From NCBI RefSeq assembly GCF_001418475.1, contig NZ_LIQX01000120.1, positions 1-43,867 on the forward strand: DNA of 43,867 bases, in the 5' to 3' direction. Every line of letters starts with the position of its first letter. Position 1 is the stretch's first letter. This document shows, in pieces, positions 1 to 9,510 of the stretch. The notes beneath the pieces are model-generated. The model was not told the DNA's origin. It did no database searches and saw only the letters and a program-made list of their open reading frames with translations. The translations under genes and the position numbers were made by a program. Source of the DNA: Streptomyces ossamyceticus. GTDB lineage: Bacteria; Actinomycetota; Actinomycetes; Streptomycetales; Streptomycetaceae.

Positions 1-139
1 CGCCGCCACCCCGCCGCAGCGACCTCGTTCACCGCGCTCCCGCGAACGTGTCCTGCCAGTGCGGGGTGGCTGCGCCTGGTCGGCGGTGCCGGGCGCCCTC
101 AAGGCACAGGACCCGCGGCCCGGCGTCGCACCTGCCCCT
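1..139. other. Window edge, no gene assigned
   Basis: This stretch lies downstream of the obg stop codon. In many Streptomyces the next gene would be proB (glutamate 5-kinase), but I cannot recognise a ProB N-terminus or a convincing start in these 139 bases. A GTG with a few codons near the very edge could be the beginning of something that continues outside the window. Nothing firmer can be said. Confidence 0.3.
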
Positions 140-1576
140 TTAGAAGGGCTCGAAGTCGTCGTACGCCTGGTCGAGTTCGTCGCGTTCGGCCTGGCGGTCG
201 CGGCGGCGCTGAACGGCGGGGCGGGCCTCGTCCAAGCGGTGGTCCTCGCCCCGGCGGCCGAGCATCTCCGCGCCGGCCATGACGGTCGGCTCCCAGTCGA
301 AGACGACCGCGTTGTCCTCGGGGCCGATGGCGACGCCGTCGCCGGAGCGGGCGCCCGCCTTCATCAGCTCGTCCTCGACGCCGAGCCGGTTCAGACGGTC
401 GGCGAGGTAGCCCACCGCCTCGTCGTTGTTGAAGTCGGTCTGCCGCACCCAGCGCTCCGGCTTCTCGCCGCGCACCCGGAAGAGGCCGTCCTCCTCGCGC
501 GTGACGGTGAAGCCCGCGTCGTCGACCGCCTTCGGGCGGATGACGATCCGGGTCGCCTCCTCCTTCGGCTTGGCGGCCCGCGCCGTGCCGACGAGGTCCG
601 CGAGGGCGAAGGAGAGCTCCTTCAGACCGATGTGGGCGACCGCGGACACCTCGAAGACCCGGTAACCACGGGCCTCCAGGTCCGGCCGCACCATCTCGGC
701 GAGATCCTTGCCGTCGGGCACGTCGATCTTGTTGAGGACGACGATGCGCGGCCGGTTGTCGAGGCCGCCGTACTCCTTCAGCTCCTCCTCGATGATGTCG
801 AGGTCGGAGACGGGATCGCGGTCGGACTCCAGCGTCGCCGTGTCCAGGACATGCACGAGGACGCTGCAACGCTCCACGTGCCGGAGGAACTCCAGACCGA
901 GGCCCTTGCCCTGGCTGGCGCCGGGGATCAGGCCCGGCACGTCGGCGATCGTGTAGACAGTCGAGCCGGCCGTCACCACGCCGAGGTTGGGGACGAGGGT
1001 CGTGAACGGATAGTCCGCGATCTTCGGCTTGGCGGCGCTCAGCACCGAGATCAGCGAGGACTTGCCCGCGCTCGGGTAACCGACCAGCGCCACATCGGCG
1101 ACGGTCTTCAGCTCCAGGACGATGTCCCCCAGGTCCCCCGGCTCGCCGAGCAGCGCGAAGCCGGGCGCCTTGCGGCGGGCGGAGGCGAGGGCCGCGTTGC
1201 CGAGGCCGCCCCGGCCGCCCTGCGCGGCGACGAAGGAGGTGCCGTGGCCGACGAGGTCGGCGAGGACGTTCCCCTGCTTGTCGAGGACCACCGTGCCGTC
1301 CGGTACGGACAGGACGAGGTCCTGGCCGTCCTTGCCGGAGCGATTGCCGCCCTCGCCCGGCTTGCCGTTGGTGGCCTTGCGGTGCGGGGAGTGGTGGTAC
1401 TCGAGCAGCGTGGTGACGGACTGGTCCACGGTCAGGATCACATCGCCGCCGCGACCGCCGTTGCCCCCGTCGGGGCCGCCCAGCGGCTTGAACTTCTCAC
1501 GGTGGACGGAGGCACAGCCGTGGCCTCCGTTACCCGCGGCGACATGCAGCTCGACGCGGTCCACGAAGGTGGTCAT
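140..1576 (-). CDS. obg: Obg family GTPase
   Basis: A 478-residue ribosome-associated GTPase involved in 50S maturation and, in Streptomyces, growth and differentiation control. The glycine-rich Obg fold occupies residues 1-160 (GGNGGRGG near 37-44). The G domain follows with P-loop GYPSAGKS at 166-173, DVPG at 212-215 and NKID near 285. The rest is the actinobacterial C-terminal OCT domain with an acidic/aromatic end (DDFEPF). Start ATG 1576 is preceded by GGAGG. It is the last gene of rplU-rpmA-obg; a strong hairpin lies in the 140-nt gap from rpmA, so part of its transcription may be uncoupled from the ribosomal genes. Family assignment is secure. Confidence 0.98.
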   Translation of the reverse strand: MTTFVDRVELHVAAGNGGHGCASVHREKFKPLGGPDGGNGGRGGDVILTVDQSVTTLLEYHHSPHRKATNGKPGEGGNRSGKDGQDLVLSVPDGTVVLDKQGNVLADLVGHGTSFVAAQGGRGGLGNAALASARRKAPGFALLGEPGDLGDIVLELKTVADVALVGYPSAGKSSLISVLSAAKPKIADYPFTTLVPNLGVVTAGSTVYTIADVPGLIPGASQGKGLGLEFLRHVERCSVLVHVLDTATLESDRDPVSDLDIIEEELKEYGGLDNRPRIVVLNKIDVPDGKDLAEMVRPDLEARGYRVFEVSAVAHIGLKELSFALADLVGTARAAKPKEEATRIVIRPKAVDDAGFTVTREEDGLFRVRGEKPERWVRQTDFNNDEAVGYLADRLNRLGVEDELMKAGARSGDGVAIGPEDNAVVFDWEPTVMAGAEMLGRRGEDHRLDEARPAVQRRRDRQAERDELDQAYDDFEPF

Positions 1577-1640
1577 GGTGGGTGCCTCCAGTTACGCGCA
1601 ATGCGTGGTGTACGGAATTGTCTTAGCTGTAACACGTCAA

Positions 1641-1679
1641 AGGCGGACCCGCTTCCCGTACGGGAAGTGAGGTCCGCCT
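1641..1679 (-). terminator. Stem-loop between rpmA and obg
   Basis: Arms AGGCGGACC (1641-1649) and GGTCCGCCT (1671-1679) are perfect complements, and the interior holds another complementary pair, CTTCCCGT/ACGGGAAG (1652-1667). No U-run follows, as is usual in Streptomyces. It lies between the rpmA stop and the obg start, so it may attenuate rather than end the operon transcript. Confidence 0.7.
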
Positions 1680-1716
1680 CGACGAAATCGCTCTACGGAA
1701 GCCCTGGTCGGAAGAC

Positions 1717-1971
1717 TCAGGCAACCGGAACGATGTTCACGACCTTGCGGCCACGGCTGGTGCCGAACTGCACCGCACCGGCGTTCAGCGCGAACAGCGT
1801 GTCGTCGCCACCACGGCCGACGCCCGCGCCGGGGTGGAAGTGAGTGCCACGCTGGCGGACCAGGATCTCACCCGCGCTCACGACCTGACCGCCGAAGCGC
1901 TTCACGCCGAGCCGCTGGGCATTCGAGTCGCGACCGTTCCGGGTGGACGATGCGCCCTTCTTGTGTGCCAT
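1717..1971 (-). CDS. rpmA: 50S ribosomal protein L27
   Basis: An 84-residue L27, full length for the family. The N-terminus [16 protein letters not shown] is the segment that reaches the peptidyl-transferase centre, followed by the conserved [17 protein letters not shown] block. There is no N-terminal cleavable extension as in Firmicutes. It follows rplU by 14 nt, so the two are co-transcribed and presumably co-regulated. Start ATG 1971. Confidence 0.98.
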   Translation of the reverse strand: MAHKKGASSTRNGRDSNAQRLGVKRFGGQVVSAGEILVRQRGTHFHPGAGVGRGGDDTLFALNAGAVQFGTSRGRKVVNIVPVA

Positions 1972-1985
1972 GTCTCCTCAGTCCC

Positions 1986-2306
1986 TTACTTCGCAGCCGC
2001 GGGGATCTCAGTGACCTTGATCGCCGTGTACTGCTGGCGGTGGCCCTGACGACGGCGGTAGCCGGTCTTGTTCTTGTAGCGCAGAATGTCGATCTTCTGC
2101 CCCTTGTGGTGGTCCACGACCTCGGCCTGGACCTTGATGCCGGCCAGCACCCACGGGTCGCTGGTCACAGCGTCGCCGTCGACAACGAGCAGGGTCGAGA
2201 GCTCGACCGTGTCGCCAACCTTGGCGGTGGAAATCTTGTCAACCTCAACGATGTCGCCGACAGCAACCTTGTGCTGGCGACCACCGCTGCGCACGATGGC
2301 GTACAC
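1986..2306 (-). CDS. rplU: 50S ribosomal protein L21
   Basis: A 106-residue L21 starting at GTG 2306 ([14 protein letters not shown]). The reading frame is open further upstream, but homologous sequence begins here and 106 residues is the normal length. Conserved C-terminal [14 protein letters not shown] is the rRNA-binding signature. First gene of rplU-rpmA-obg, with a candidate promoter about 150 nt upstream, just past the stop of the phospholipase-like gene. The long leader leaves room for post-transcriptional control, but I see no recognisable leader structure. Confidence 0.97.
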   Translation of the reverse strand: MYAIVRSGGRQHKVAVGDIVEVDKISTAKVGDTVELSTLLVVDGDAVTSDPWVLAGIKVQAEVVDHHKGQKIDILRYKNKTGYRRRQGHRQQYTAIKVTEIPAAAK

Positions 2307-2451
2307 GCGGATCTCACTCTCTCGCTCGGGAACGGCACCCCCGCAGTCCAGCCACCCGACATGCGTGCGGCCTCTCCCGAGGCGCCCGGCGCCCGGAAGG
2401 ATGAGGTTTACGGGGATGTGACGCATCTACTTACGGACACGCCGACGGCCA

Positions 2452-2481
2452 AGGTTACGGGGCGACGCTCTAACGGGTCAA
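2452..2481 (-). promoter_or_regulatory. Candidate promoter for rplU-rpmA-obg
   Basis: On the minus strand: -35 TTGACC (2481-2476), 18-nt spacer, -10 TAACCT (2457-2452). This matches the consensus of housekeeping sigma (HrdB) promoters at the key positions. It lies between the stop of the PLD-like gene (2510) and rplU. Inferred from sequence match only. Confidence 0.45.
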
Positions 2482-2509
2482 ACCGAGCCCCGCCCCACGC
2501 CCGTGAGTC

Positions 2510-3856
2510 TCACCGGGTCGGCTTCTCGCCGTCCGCCGGCAGCGGCTTCACTCCCTTGCAGAGGTCCGTGGTGTCGGACTTGCCCGGGTAGGCGACCTTG
2601 ATCACCTGGTTGAAGTGGGCCTTGTACATGTCGTGCACGGCGTCGTCGTCGACCTTGACGATCGACTCGTCGTTCTCACGCAGCGCGGGACCGGTGTAGT
2701 TCCCGGACCCCGTGAAGCTGATCTTGTTGCGCACCCCGTCGTACATGCCGTCCACCAGGATGTACTTGGAGTGGATGATGTAGGGCGTGGTCAGCTTCTG
2801 CCCCGGGTTCAACGGGTCCCGGTCGTCGTTGTAGCAGCGCACGGTCGGCCCGCCGGAGGTGTGCATCTTCTCCCAGGTGCCCGGCGTGCCGCCCGAGCTC
2901 TTGGCGCTGTCCGACTCCGCGTACACGATGCTCACGTCGCAGCCGGCCTTCTTCAGCGCGACCAGCTTCTCCGCGATCGCCATCCGCGTGATCTTGAAGA
3001 TCGCCACCCGCACCCAGGTCTTCCGGGTGACCCCGCCGCTGTCCTTGTAGGAGCACTGCACGTTGTTGAGCACCGAGTACACGCTGTCGGTGGCCCGCGT
3101 GCTCCCCGCCCTGGGGAAGAAGTACGCCTTGTACAGGCCGTTGCTGACGGTCCGGTACTCCCAGCCCGCCCAGTCCCGGCCCACCATCGTGTCGAAGTAG
3201 TCCGCGTACGCGTCGTACATCGTCGGGTTGTTCGGCAGCAGCAGCGCGTCGTTGAAGAACTTGGTGTGCGCGGAGGGCGTCGAGTTCGAGGTCGTCTGCA
3301 CGACGACGTTGGTGGCGCCCTCGACCGCCGAGAACAGCCAGAACTTGTTGTGCATGATCGACTGCCCGTACTTCGGGTCGCCGAGGCAGGACTTGTCGAC
3401 GGGGCAGGTCGCTATGTACGAGCCCTTCGTACGGTCGGTGCCGAGCGCGGCGACAAGGCTGCCGTACGCGGTGTTGGCGGGGCGATCACTGACGCTCGAC
3501 TCGTCCAGCAGGACCTGGACGTTGACACCCCGGTTCTCTGCGGCGACGAGCGCGTCGACGACGGGAGCCTCCCACACGTGGTAGACGGCGACCTTGATGG
3601 TGGAGCCGGGCAGTGCGGCCGCCGTCAGGTCGATCAGGCGCGTGCGTATCGCGAGTTGCTCGCTCTCCTCGCCCAACGGGTCGTTGAACACGGGCCCTTC
3701 GGTCCAGGTGGGGGCGGCCTGCGCGGTCCCGGCGGAGACCGCCGTCTGCACCCCGGCCGCCGACAGGACGGTGGCCAGCGCCAGCGCCTTCCGCGCGGCC
3801 CCGGCCGGCCCCCCAGGGCGGTGCCGCCTCGTGCTCGTCAGGCGCGTACGCGCCAT
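2510..3856 (-). CDS. Secreted phospholipase D-like protein
   Basis: A 448-residue protein from ATG 3856, chosen because GGGGAGGGGATCGC precedes it; a longer frame exists. Arg-rich residues then a hydrophobic stretch (about 23-50) ending near AQAAP form a signal peptide, so it is probably exported. The mature part has two phospholipase D-type repeats: HNKFWLF (HxK, but without the usual Asp) and HSKYILVDG (HxK with the Asp at +5). Substrate unknown; the PLD superfamily includes lipases, nucleases and transferases. It has several Cys that could form disulfides outside the cell. It sits between rne and rplU and is transcribed with them, but a functional link is not evident. Confidence 0.85.
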   Translation of the reverse strand: MARTRLTSTRRHRPGGPAGAARKALALATVLSAAGVQTAVSAGTAQAAPTWTEGPVFNDPLGEESEQLAIRTRLIDLTAAALPGSTIKVAVYHVWEAPVVDALVAAENRGVNVQVLLDESSVSDRPANTAYGSLVAALGTDRTKGSYIATCPVDKSCLGDPKYGQSIMHNKFWLFSAVEGATNVVVQTTSNSTPSAHTKFFNDALLLPNNPTMYDAYADYFDTMVGRDWAGWEYRTVSNGLYKAYFFPRAGSTRATDSVYSVLNNVQCSYKDSGGVTRKTWVRVAIFKITRMAIAEKLVALKKAGCDVSIVYAESDSAKSSGGTPGTWEKMHTSGGPTVRCYNDDRDPLNPGQKLTTPYIIHSKYILVDGMYDGVRNKISFTGSGNYTGPALRENDESIVKVDDDAVHDMYKAHFNQVIKVAYPGKSDTTDLCKGVKPLPADGEKPTR

Positions 3857-4158
3857 GCGATCCCCTCCCCGTTCCCCGCTCACGGCCCCGGGTGCTCGCC
3901 CCCGCAGGCGGACCGTGCGTCGAGGTAGTGCTTCAACGCTCTTGCTCGTACGACTACGTGAGTTTTGCAGGCGTCTGCGGGTGATCCAAGAGGCAGGGGG
4001 TGCTTACGCGTCAAAAGTGCCGCCCAAACCGCCCCAAACGTCGTCGCGTTGTGTGAGCTTTCTCGCCCTGTCCGGGCAACGCGAAGGCCCCCGCCCGGCA
4101 GTTGATCCGCCGGACGGGGGCCTCGGTGCGGGGCGGGCCGTGGCCCGCCCCACGGGGC
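3857..4158. other. Intergenic region between rne and the PLD-like gene
   Basis: About 300 nt without a convincing gene. It contains the rne terminator hairpin (4085-4123) and presumably the promoter of the PLD-like gene. No tRNA or small RNA family was recognised. Confidence 0.5.
4085..4123 (-). terminator. Terminator after rne
   Basis: AGGCCCCC (4085-4092) pairs with GGGGGCCT (4116-4123). An inner stem 93-99/109-115 continues with a single mismatch, closing a 9-nt loop. It lies 36 nt past the rne stop. Confidence 0.75.
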
Positions 4159-7100
4159 TCAGCTCTCGTCGGTCGAAGCGGTGACCGTGTTCGACGCCTG
4201 CTCGGCGGCGACCGTGGTCTTCTTCGAGGCCGACTTCTTCGTCGCCGCCTTCTTGGCGGTGACCTTCTTGGCGACCGTCTTCTTGGCCGCCGTCTTCTTC
4301 GTGGCGGCCTTCTTCGCCGTCGCCTTCTTGGCCGTCTTCCGCGCCGCCGCCTTCTTGGCGGGCGCCTCGGACTCCTCCGCGACCGCGGCGGCGTCCTCGG
4401 CCGGAGCCTGCGCCGTCTCCTCCGCGGCGGAGGGCACGACCACGACGGCGGTCTCCTCCGACGCGGTGGGCGCCGTCGCCTTGCGCACGGCACGCCGCCT
4501 CGGGCGGGCCGGAGCCGCGCTCTCGGCGACGACCGCCTCGGGCTGCTCCGCCGCCGCTTCCACGACCGGCTCGGCCACGGCCTCGACGACCGGCTCCGCG
4601 ACGGACTCGGCCACCGTCACCACGGCGTCGTCCGCGGCCGTCCCGGCGGGGGCACCCGCGGGCGCGGACACCTTCCGGGTCGCCCTGCGACGCGTACGGC
4701 CCTTGGGCGCGGCCTCCTCGGTGCTCACCGCGGCCGGCGTCTCGACGACCGGGTCCTCCACCGCGACCGGCTCGGCCTCGGCGGCCTCACGCGACTTGGG
4801 AGCCCGCTCCTCGGTGTCCTCGGACGGGGCGTCCGCGACGGTCTCCCGGCGCTTCGGCGCACCCGAGGGCGCGGAGGCCCGACGGGTCACCCGGCGCCGC
4901 GAACGACCGCGCGTGACCGCGGCCTCCGCCTCGGCGACGCTGCTGTACAGCTCCTCGTCCGGCTCGAACTCGGGCGAGGGCAGCGCCACGGGCTCGGCGA
5001 CCTCGGCGGCCACCTCCGCGACCTCGGCCGGCTCCTCCGTCTCGGCGGCCTCCGGCTCGACGGTCTCGGGCGCGGCCACGTGCTCGTGGTCGTGCTCCGC
5101 GCCGCCACGCCCGCGCTTGCGGCGCTTGCCACCGCCACCGGCGGCCGTCGGCTGGTCCATGTGCACGATCACGCCACGCCCGTTGCAGTGGACGCAGGTC
5201 TCGGAGAAGGACTCCAGCAGACCCTGCCCGACCCGCTTGCGGGTCATCTGCACCAGGCCCAGCGAGGTGACCTCGGCGACCTGGTGCTTGGTGCGGTCGC
5301 GGCCCAGGCACTCCAGCAGGCGCCGCAGCACGAGGTCCCGGTTGGACTCCAGCACCATGTCGATGAAGTCGATGACGACGATGCCGCCGAGGTCGCGCAG
5401 CCGCAGCTGACGCACGATCTCCTCGGCCGCCTCCAGGTTGTTCCTGGTGACCGTCTCCTCCAGGTTGCCGCCCTGGCCGGTGAACTTGCCGGTGTTGACG
5501 TCGACCACGATCATGGCCTCGGTCTTGTCGATCACCAGCGAACCACCGCTGGGCAGCCACACCTTGCGGTCCAGCGCCTTCATCAGCTGCTCGTCGATGC
5601 GGTACGTCGCGAAGACGTCGACCTCGGAGGTCCACTTCTGCAGCCGGTCCGCGAGGTCGGGCGCGACGTGGGAGACGTATCCGTGGATGGTCTCCCAGGC
5701 GTCCTCGCCGCTGACGATGACCTTGGAGAAGTCCTCGTTGAAGATGTCGCGCACGACGCGGACGGTCATGTCCGGCTCGCCGTACAGCAGCGTCGGGGCG
5801 TTGCCGCTCTTCGCCTTCTTCTGGATGTCCTCCCACTGCGCCTGGAGCCGCTCGACGTCGCGGCGCAGCTCGTCCTCGCTCGCGCCCTCGGCGGCGGTGC
5901 GCACGATGACGCCCGCGTCCTCGGGGACGATCTTCTTGAGGATGGTCTTCAGCCGGGCCCGCTCGGTGTCGGGCAGCTTGCGGCTGATGCCGGTCATCGA
6001 CCCCTCGGGGACGTACACCAGGTAACGGCCGGGCAGCGAGACCTGGCTGGTCAGGCGGGCGCCCTTGTGTCCGATCGGGTCCTTGGTGACCTGGACGAGG
6101 ACCGACTGACCGGACTTCAGCGCACTCTCGATACGGCGCGGCCCGTTGGCCATGCCGAGTGCCTCGAAGTTGACCTCACCGGCGTACAGGACGGCGTTGC
6201 GGCCCTTGCCGATGTCGATGAAGGCGGCCTCCATCGACGGCAGCACGTTCTGCACCTTGCCGAGGTACACATTGCCGACGTACGAGGTGGCCTGCTCCTT
6301 GTTGACGTAGTGCTCGACGAGCACGTTGTCCTCGAGGACGCCGATCTGGGTGCGCTCGCCGCTCTGGCGGACGACCATGACGCGCTCGACGGCCTCGCGG
6401 CGGGCGAGGAACTCGGCCTCGGTGATGATCGGGACACGACGGCGCCCCTGCTCACGGCCTTCCCGGCGGCGCTGCTTCTTCGCCTCCAGACGGGTCGAGC
6501 CCTTGATGGACTGCACCTCGTCCGACGGCTCGGTCTCCTTGGCGCGGCGCTCGCGCGGCTCGCGGACCTTGACGACGGTGCGCTCGGGGTCGTCCGTCAC
6601 GGCGTCGGCCTCGCCGGAGGAGTCCCCGGCGCGACGGCGGCGGCGGCGGCGACGCCGGCTGCTGCTGGAGCCGGAGGCCTCGTCGCGCTCGTCGGAGTCG
6701 CCGTCGTCCTCGGCGTCCTCGTCGACCTGCTCGGCGGTGTCCTCGGCGTCCTGCGCGGCCTGCTCGGCGCCGAGCTCGTCGCCCTCGCCCTCGGCGGACT
6801 CGCCACGGCGACGGCGACGGCCGCCACGGCGGCGGCGACGCCGCGACCCGGTGGCCTCCTCCTCGCCGAACTCGTCGTCGGCACCGTCCTCGGACGCCCC
6901 CTCGGGCTCCTCGGACTCGTCCGGCTCCTCGGCGTCGTCGGCTTCGGCGGGCTCGGGGGTCTCGTCGGCCGTCACGGGCTCCGCCTCGGCGGGCTCGCCG
7001 CGGCGGCGGCGCCGACGACGCGACCCGCCGGTGGTCTCCTCCGCGGCCTGCCCGCCGGGCTCGGTGGTGTCGTCGCTCTCGGCGACCTCCGCCTCGGCCT

Positions 7101-8418
7101 CGGCGGCGGCCTGTGCGGCGGCCCGCTCCGGCGTCTGGAACATCGGCTCGGTGAACACCGGGGCCTGGAACACGGCCACGGCGGGCCGGGCGGGGCGTGC
7201 GGGCGCGTCGTCGGACGCGGACGCGGTCGGCTCGGAGAACCCGACGGCCGCCTTCCGGGCGACCCGACGCCGGGCGCGGCGCGTCCCGCCGTCCTCGCCC
7301 TCGGCGGACGCCTTCGCGGCCGGGGCGGCGGGCTCCTGGGCGGGCACGGGCTCGGCGGCGGCCTGACCGGTGGCGGCGGTCGGGGTCTCGGCAGTGGCCT
7401 CGGCCGACGGGGTGCCGGTGGAGGTCTCGCTCTCGGGGGCGCCCGTGGGGGCGGTCACCCGGCGCGTGGCACGACGGCGCGTCCGACGCGGCGCGGCCTC
7501 CTCGGCCGCCTCGACGGGCGCGGCGTCCTGAGCGGGCTCGGCGGCGGCCTGGTCCGCGACGGCGGCAGGCGTGGCCTCCACGGAGGCCGCGGTCTCCGGG
7601 GCCTGCGGGGTCTCGGCGGGTGCCGTCACGGCCTCGGCCGCCTTCGGCTCACCGGCGGGCGCGGAGGCGCGGCGCGTGGCGCGACGGCGCGTACGCCCGG
7701 CGGGCGCGGCCTCGGCGACCTCTGCGGCCTCGGCGGCGGGCTCGGCGGTCCTGCCGTCGGCTGCCCCGGCGGAGGCGTCGGCGGCGGTCCCGGGCGCGGC
7801 TGAGCCGGTGCTCTCGGCGCCGACCACGGTCTCGGCGGCCTGGGGCGCGCCGACGGGGGCCGTCGCACGGCGGGTGGCGCGGCGACGCGGACGAGCGGCG
7901 GGCGCGGCCTCCTCGGGGGCGAACACCTCGGCGGCAGCGGGCGCCTCGGTGACGGCGGCGGCGCTCTCCTCGGCGGCGGCCGGAACGACGGTCTCGGCGG
8001 CCTCGGCACCCGTGGGGGCGCCGGCGGGCGCGGAGGCGCGGCGGGTGGCACGACGGCGCGTGCGCCCGGCGGGCGCGGCCTCGGCGGCCTTGTCGGCCTC
8101 CCCGTCAATGGTGACCTCGACCTCGGTAGCCTCCTCGGCCTCCTCCGCCTCATCGGTCACAGCAGCCACATCGCTCTCGGCGGCCACGACGTTCTCTTCC
8201 GTCACAGCGGCCTCACCGGGCTCGATGCTCGCGAGGTCCGCGGCCTCCGCCACCGACACGGTCGGCTCGACGGTCTCGGCGGACGCCTCGTTCGCCGCGG
8301 ACGGCGGTCCCGCCGGGCGTGACGCGGCACGGCGGCGCCGGCGCGGCGGCAGGGTGTCGCTGGGCGTGTTGCGGTCGGAGCCCTGCGCGGACTCCGTGTT
8401 CTCGATCTCTTCGGGCAT
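4159..8418 (-). CDS. rne: Ribonuclease E/G family endoribonuclease
   Basis: A 1419-residue RNase E/G, much longer than the roughly 500-residue catalytic core. The core lies in the middle: S1 RNA-binding segment (VYLGKVQNVLPSMEAAFIDIG), 5'-sensor/RNase H-like regions, the metal-binding DLGGIVVIDFIDM block, and the zinc-link CVHCNGRG. Both flanks are low complexity: an N-terminal arm of roughly 600 residues rich in Ala/Glu and Arg clusters, and a C-terminal arm ending in a histone-H1-like run of AKKA/TKK units. This domain-swapped layout, with scaffold arms on both sides, is typical of Streptomyces RNase ES. The arms presumably bind RNA and degradosome partners such as PNPase. Start ATG 8418. 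Confidence 0.96.
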   Translation of the reverse strand: MPEEIENTESAQGSDRNTPSDTLPPRRRRRAASRPAGPPSAANEASAETVEPTVSVAEAADLASIEPGEAAVTEENVVAAESDVAAVTDEAEEAEEATEVEVTIDGEADKAAEAAPAGRTRRRATRRASAPAGAPTGAEAAETVVPAAAEESAAAVTEAPAAAEVFAPEEAAPAARPRRRATRRATAPVGAPQAAETVVGAESTGSAAPGTAADASAGAADGRTAEPAAEAAEVAEAAPAGRTRRRATRRASAPAGEPKAAEAVTAPAETPQAPETAASVEATPAAVADQAAAEPAQDAAPVEAAEEAAPRRTRRRATRRVTAPTGAPESETSTGTPSAEATAETPTAATGQAAAEPVPAQEPAAPAAKASAEGEDGGTRRARRRVARKAAVGFSEPTASASDDAPARPARPAVAVFQAPVFTEPMFQTPERAAAQAAAEAEAEVAESDDTTEPGGQAAEETTGGSRRRRRRRGEPAEAEPVTADETPEPAEADDAEEPDESEEPEGASEDGADDEFGEEEATGSRRRRRRGGRRRRRGESAEGEGDELGAEQAAQDAEDTAEQVDEDAEDDGDSDERDEASGSSSSRRRRRRRRRAGDSSGEADAVTDDPERTVVKVREPRERRAKETEPSDEVQSIKGSTRLEAKKQRRREGREQGRRRVPIITEAEFLARREAVERVMVVRQSGERTQIGVLEDNVLVEHYVNKEQATSYVGNVYLGKVQNVLPSMEAAFIDIGKGRNAVLYAGEVNFEALGMANGPRRIESALKSGQSVLVQVTKDPIGHKGARLTSQVSLPGRYLVYVPEGSMTGISRKLPDTERARLKTILKKIVPEDAGVIVRTAAEGASEDELRRDVERLQAQWEDIQKKAKSGNAPTLLYGEPDMTVRVVRDIFNEDFSKVIVSGEDAWETIHGYVSHVAPDLADRLQKWTSEVDVFATYRIDEQLMKALDRKVWLPSGGSLVIDKTEAMIVVDVNTGKFTGQGGNLEETVTRNNLEAAEEIVRQLRLRDLGGIVVIDFIDMVLESNRDLVLRRLLECLGRDRTKHQVAEVTSLGLVQMTRKRVGQGLLESFSETCVHCNGRGVIVHMDQPTAAGGGGKRRKRGRGGAEHDHEHVAAPETVEPEAAETEEPAEVAEVAAEVAEPVALPSPEFEPDEELYSSVAEAEAAVTRGRSRRRVTRRASAPSGAPKRRETVADAPSEDTEERAPKSREAAEAEPVAVEDPVVETPAAVSTEEAAPKGRTRRRATRKVSAPAGAPAGTAADDAVVTVAESVAEPVVEAVAEPVVEAAAEQPEAVVAESAAPARPRRRAVRKATAPTASEETAVVVVPSAAEETAQAPAEDAAAVAEESEAPAKKAAARKTAKKATAKKAATKKTAAKKTVAKKVTAKKAATKKSASKKTTVAAEQASNTVTASTDES
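4465..4908 (-). repeat. Arg-rich repeats in the C-terminal arm of RNase E
   Basis: Three more copies of the same unit (SRRRVTRRASAPSGAP, TRRRATRKVSAPAGAP and PRRRAVRKATAPT) lie beyond the catalytic core. The motif therefore brackets the enzyme on both sides. A Lys/Ala-rich tail follows. Confidence 0.85.
7435..8064 (-). repeat. Arg-rich repeats in the N-terminal arm of RNase E
   Basis: Four spaced copies of a TRRRATRRASAPAGAP-type unit occur at about residues 119-134, 177-192, 242-257 and 312-327, each separated by 50-60 residues of acidic Ala/Glu-rich sequence. The DNA is repetitive because of this; it is coding, not a CRISPR or mobile repeat. Confidence 0.85.
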
Positions 8419-8562
8419 GCGGGCGTTTCTCCCGTCAGGCTCCCGGGCGCCGCACCCGGGTCCGGCGTGGCCGGTGACGTCCGCGGCTCGCGTGGTACGC
8501 GTCTGCCGCCGTCCGGGGCGCGGGCGCCGCTCGGGAGCTCTCTGTGTCCTGTCTCGCCGGTT

Positions 8563-8584
8563 CCGTACGCCGTGTTGCGTACGG
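8563..8584 (-). terminator. Hairpin downstream of the DUF2344 gene
   Basis: CCGTACGC (8563-8570) and GCGTACGG (8577-8584) form an 8-bp perfect stem with a 6-nt loop, about 80 nt past the stop of the gene at 8665. The remaining space to rne (8418) presumably holds the rne promoter. Confidence 0.55.
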
Positions 8585-8664
8585 CCTGGCGAAAGTCTTG
8601 TGGTCGGTGCGCTGCCCGACCCAGGTGGCTCCCGGATACGAGGGCGGCGCTACGACGTCCGTCC

Positions 8665-9462
8665 CTACGCGGGGCCGACCGGCTCCGACGCCTTCGCGGC
8701 GGCAGTGGGGGCGGCCGTTGTGAGGGCCGCCGCTGCCTCGCGGTCGGGCGCGAGCGGGTCGGTCACCGTGCCGGTCTCTTCATCGAACAGCCCCTGCGCC
8801 AGCCTGGTCACCGCTGCGGGGACCGGCGGCGCCAGGTCGGCCACGGCGCGGAGACCGGACAGGACGTCGTCGGGTCGTACGGCAGGCGTCACGTGCCGAA
8901 CAACCAGCCGCAGTATCGCACAGGGCTGGTCGGTCGGCCTATCAGCCTCGGGACTCGGCGTCTCGGCGCCGTCGACCCGGTCGAGTTCGACCACGGCGGC
9001 GCGGGCGTCGAACGTCCGTACGCCGTTCTTGGTCATGCGCTGGACCTCGACGGCGTCGGCCGCGTTGAAGGCCGCTACCGCGCGGGCGGCGTCCGCCGGG
9101 TCCACGCCGTCCAGCCGCAGCTCCCAGACGGAGGCCGTGAGCCGGTCGGCGAGGCCGGAAATGCGGGCCTCGACCGCGTCGACGATGTCGAGCCCGGTGG
9201 GCAGCGACTCGTCGAGGAGGATCCGGAGCTTCTCCGGGTCGCGCGCGTCGGTGAGCGCGATCTCCAGGTACTCCGCCTCGCTGCCCGTGCCGGTGGGTGC
9301 GGCATTGGCGTACGACACCTTCGGATGCGGCGTGAACCCCGCCGAGTACGCCATGGGCACCTCGGCGCGGCGCAGCGCACGCTCGAAGGCGCGCTGGAAG
9401 TCACGGTGGCTGGTGAACCGGAGGCGGCCGCGCTTGGTGTAGCGCAGTCGGATGCGCTGCAC
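8665..9462 (-). CDS. Radical-SAM-associated protein (TIGR03936/DUF2344)
   Basis: A 265-residue protein from GTG 9462. The conserved N-terminal block is RLRYTKRGRLRFTSHRDF, followed by FERALRRAEVPMAYSAGFTPHPK. Members of this family stand next to, or are fused to, the TIGR03960 B12-binding radical SAM protein; the joint function is unknown. Here the partner is at 27537-29495, about 18 kb away, because a mobile element, the Trp-rich membrane gene and a remnant lie between them. The last 40 residues are Ala-rich and variable. It precedes rne, as in other Streptomyces. Confidence 0.9.
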   Translation of the reverse strand: MQRIRLRYTKRGRLRFTSHRDFQRAFERALRRAEVPMAYSAGFTPHPKVSYANAAPTGTGSEAEYLEIALTDARDPEKLRILLDESLPTGLDIVDAVEARISGLADRLTASVWELRLDGVDPADAARAVAAFNAADAVEVQRMTKNGVRTFDARAAVVELDRVDGAETPSPEADRPTDQPCAILRLVVRHVTPAVRPDDVLSGLRAVADLAPPVPAAVTRLAQGLFDEETGTVTDPLAPDREAAAALTTAAPTAAAKASEPVGPA

Positions 9463-9510
9463 CGCGGGTGCGGGCGGCGGGCCTTCGGGCTGTCGCTTGC
9501 CCAGTGTCGT

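Noticed and set aside
4102..7803. A long plus-strand reading frame (over 1200 codons) opposite rne
   Set aside because: High-GC DNA with strong third-position bias leaves antisense frames open. The product is low-complexity Leu/Gly/Arg and has no ribosome-binding site or domain, whereas the minus strand encodes RNase E with all motifs.
7435..8064. Regularly spaced DNA repeats resembling a CRISPR-like array
   Set aside because: They encode the repeated Arg-rich peptide in RNase E, spacing is uneven, and no cas genes are present.
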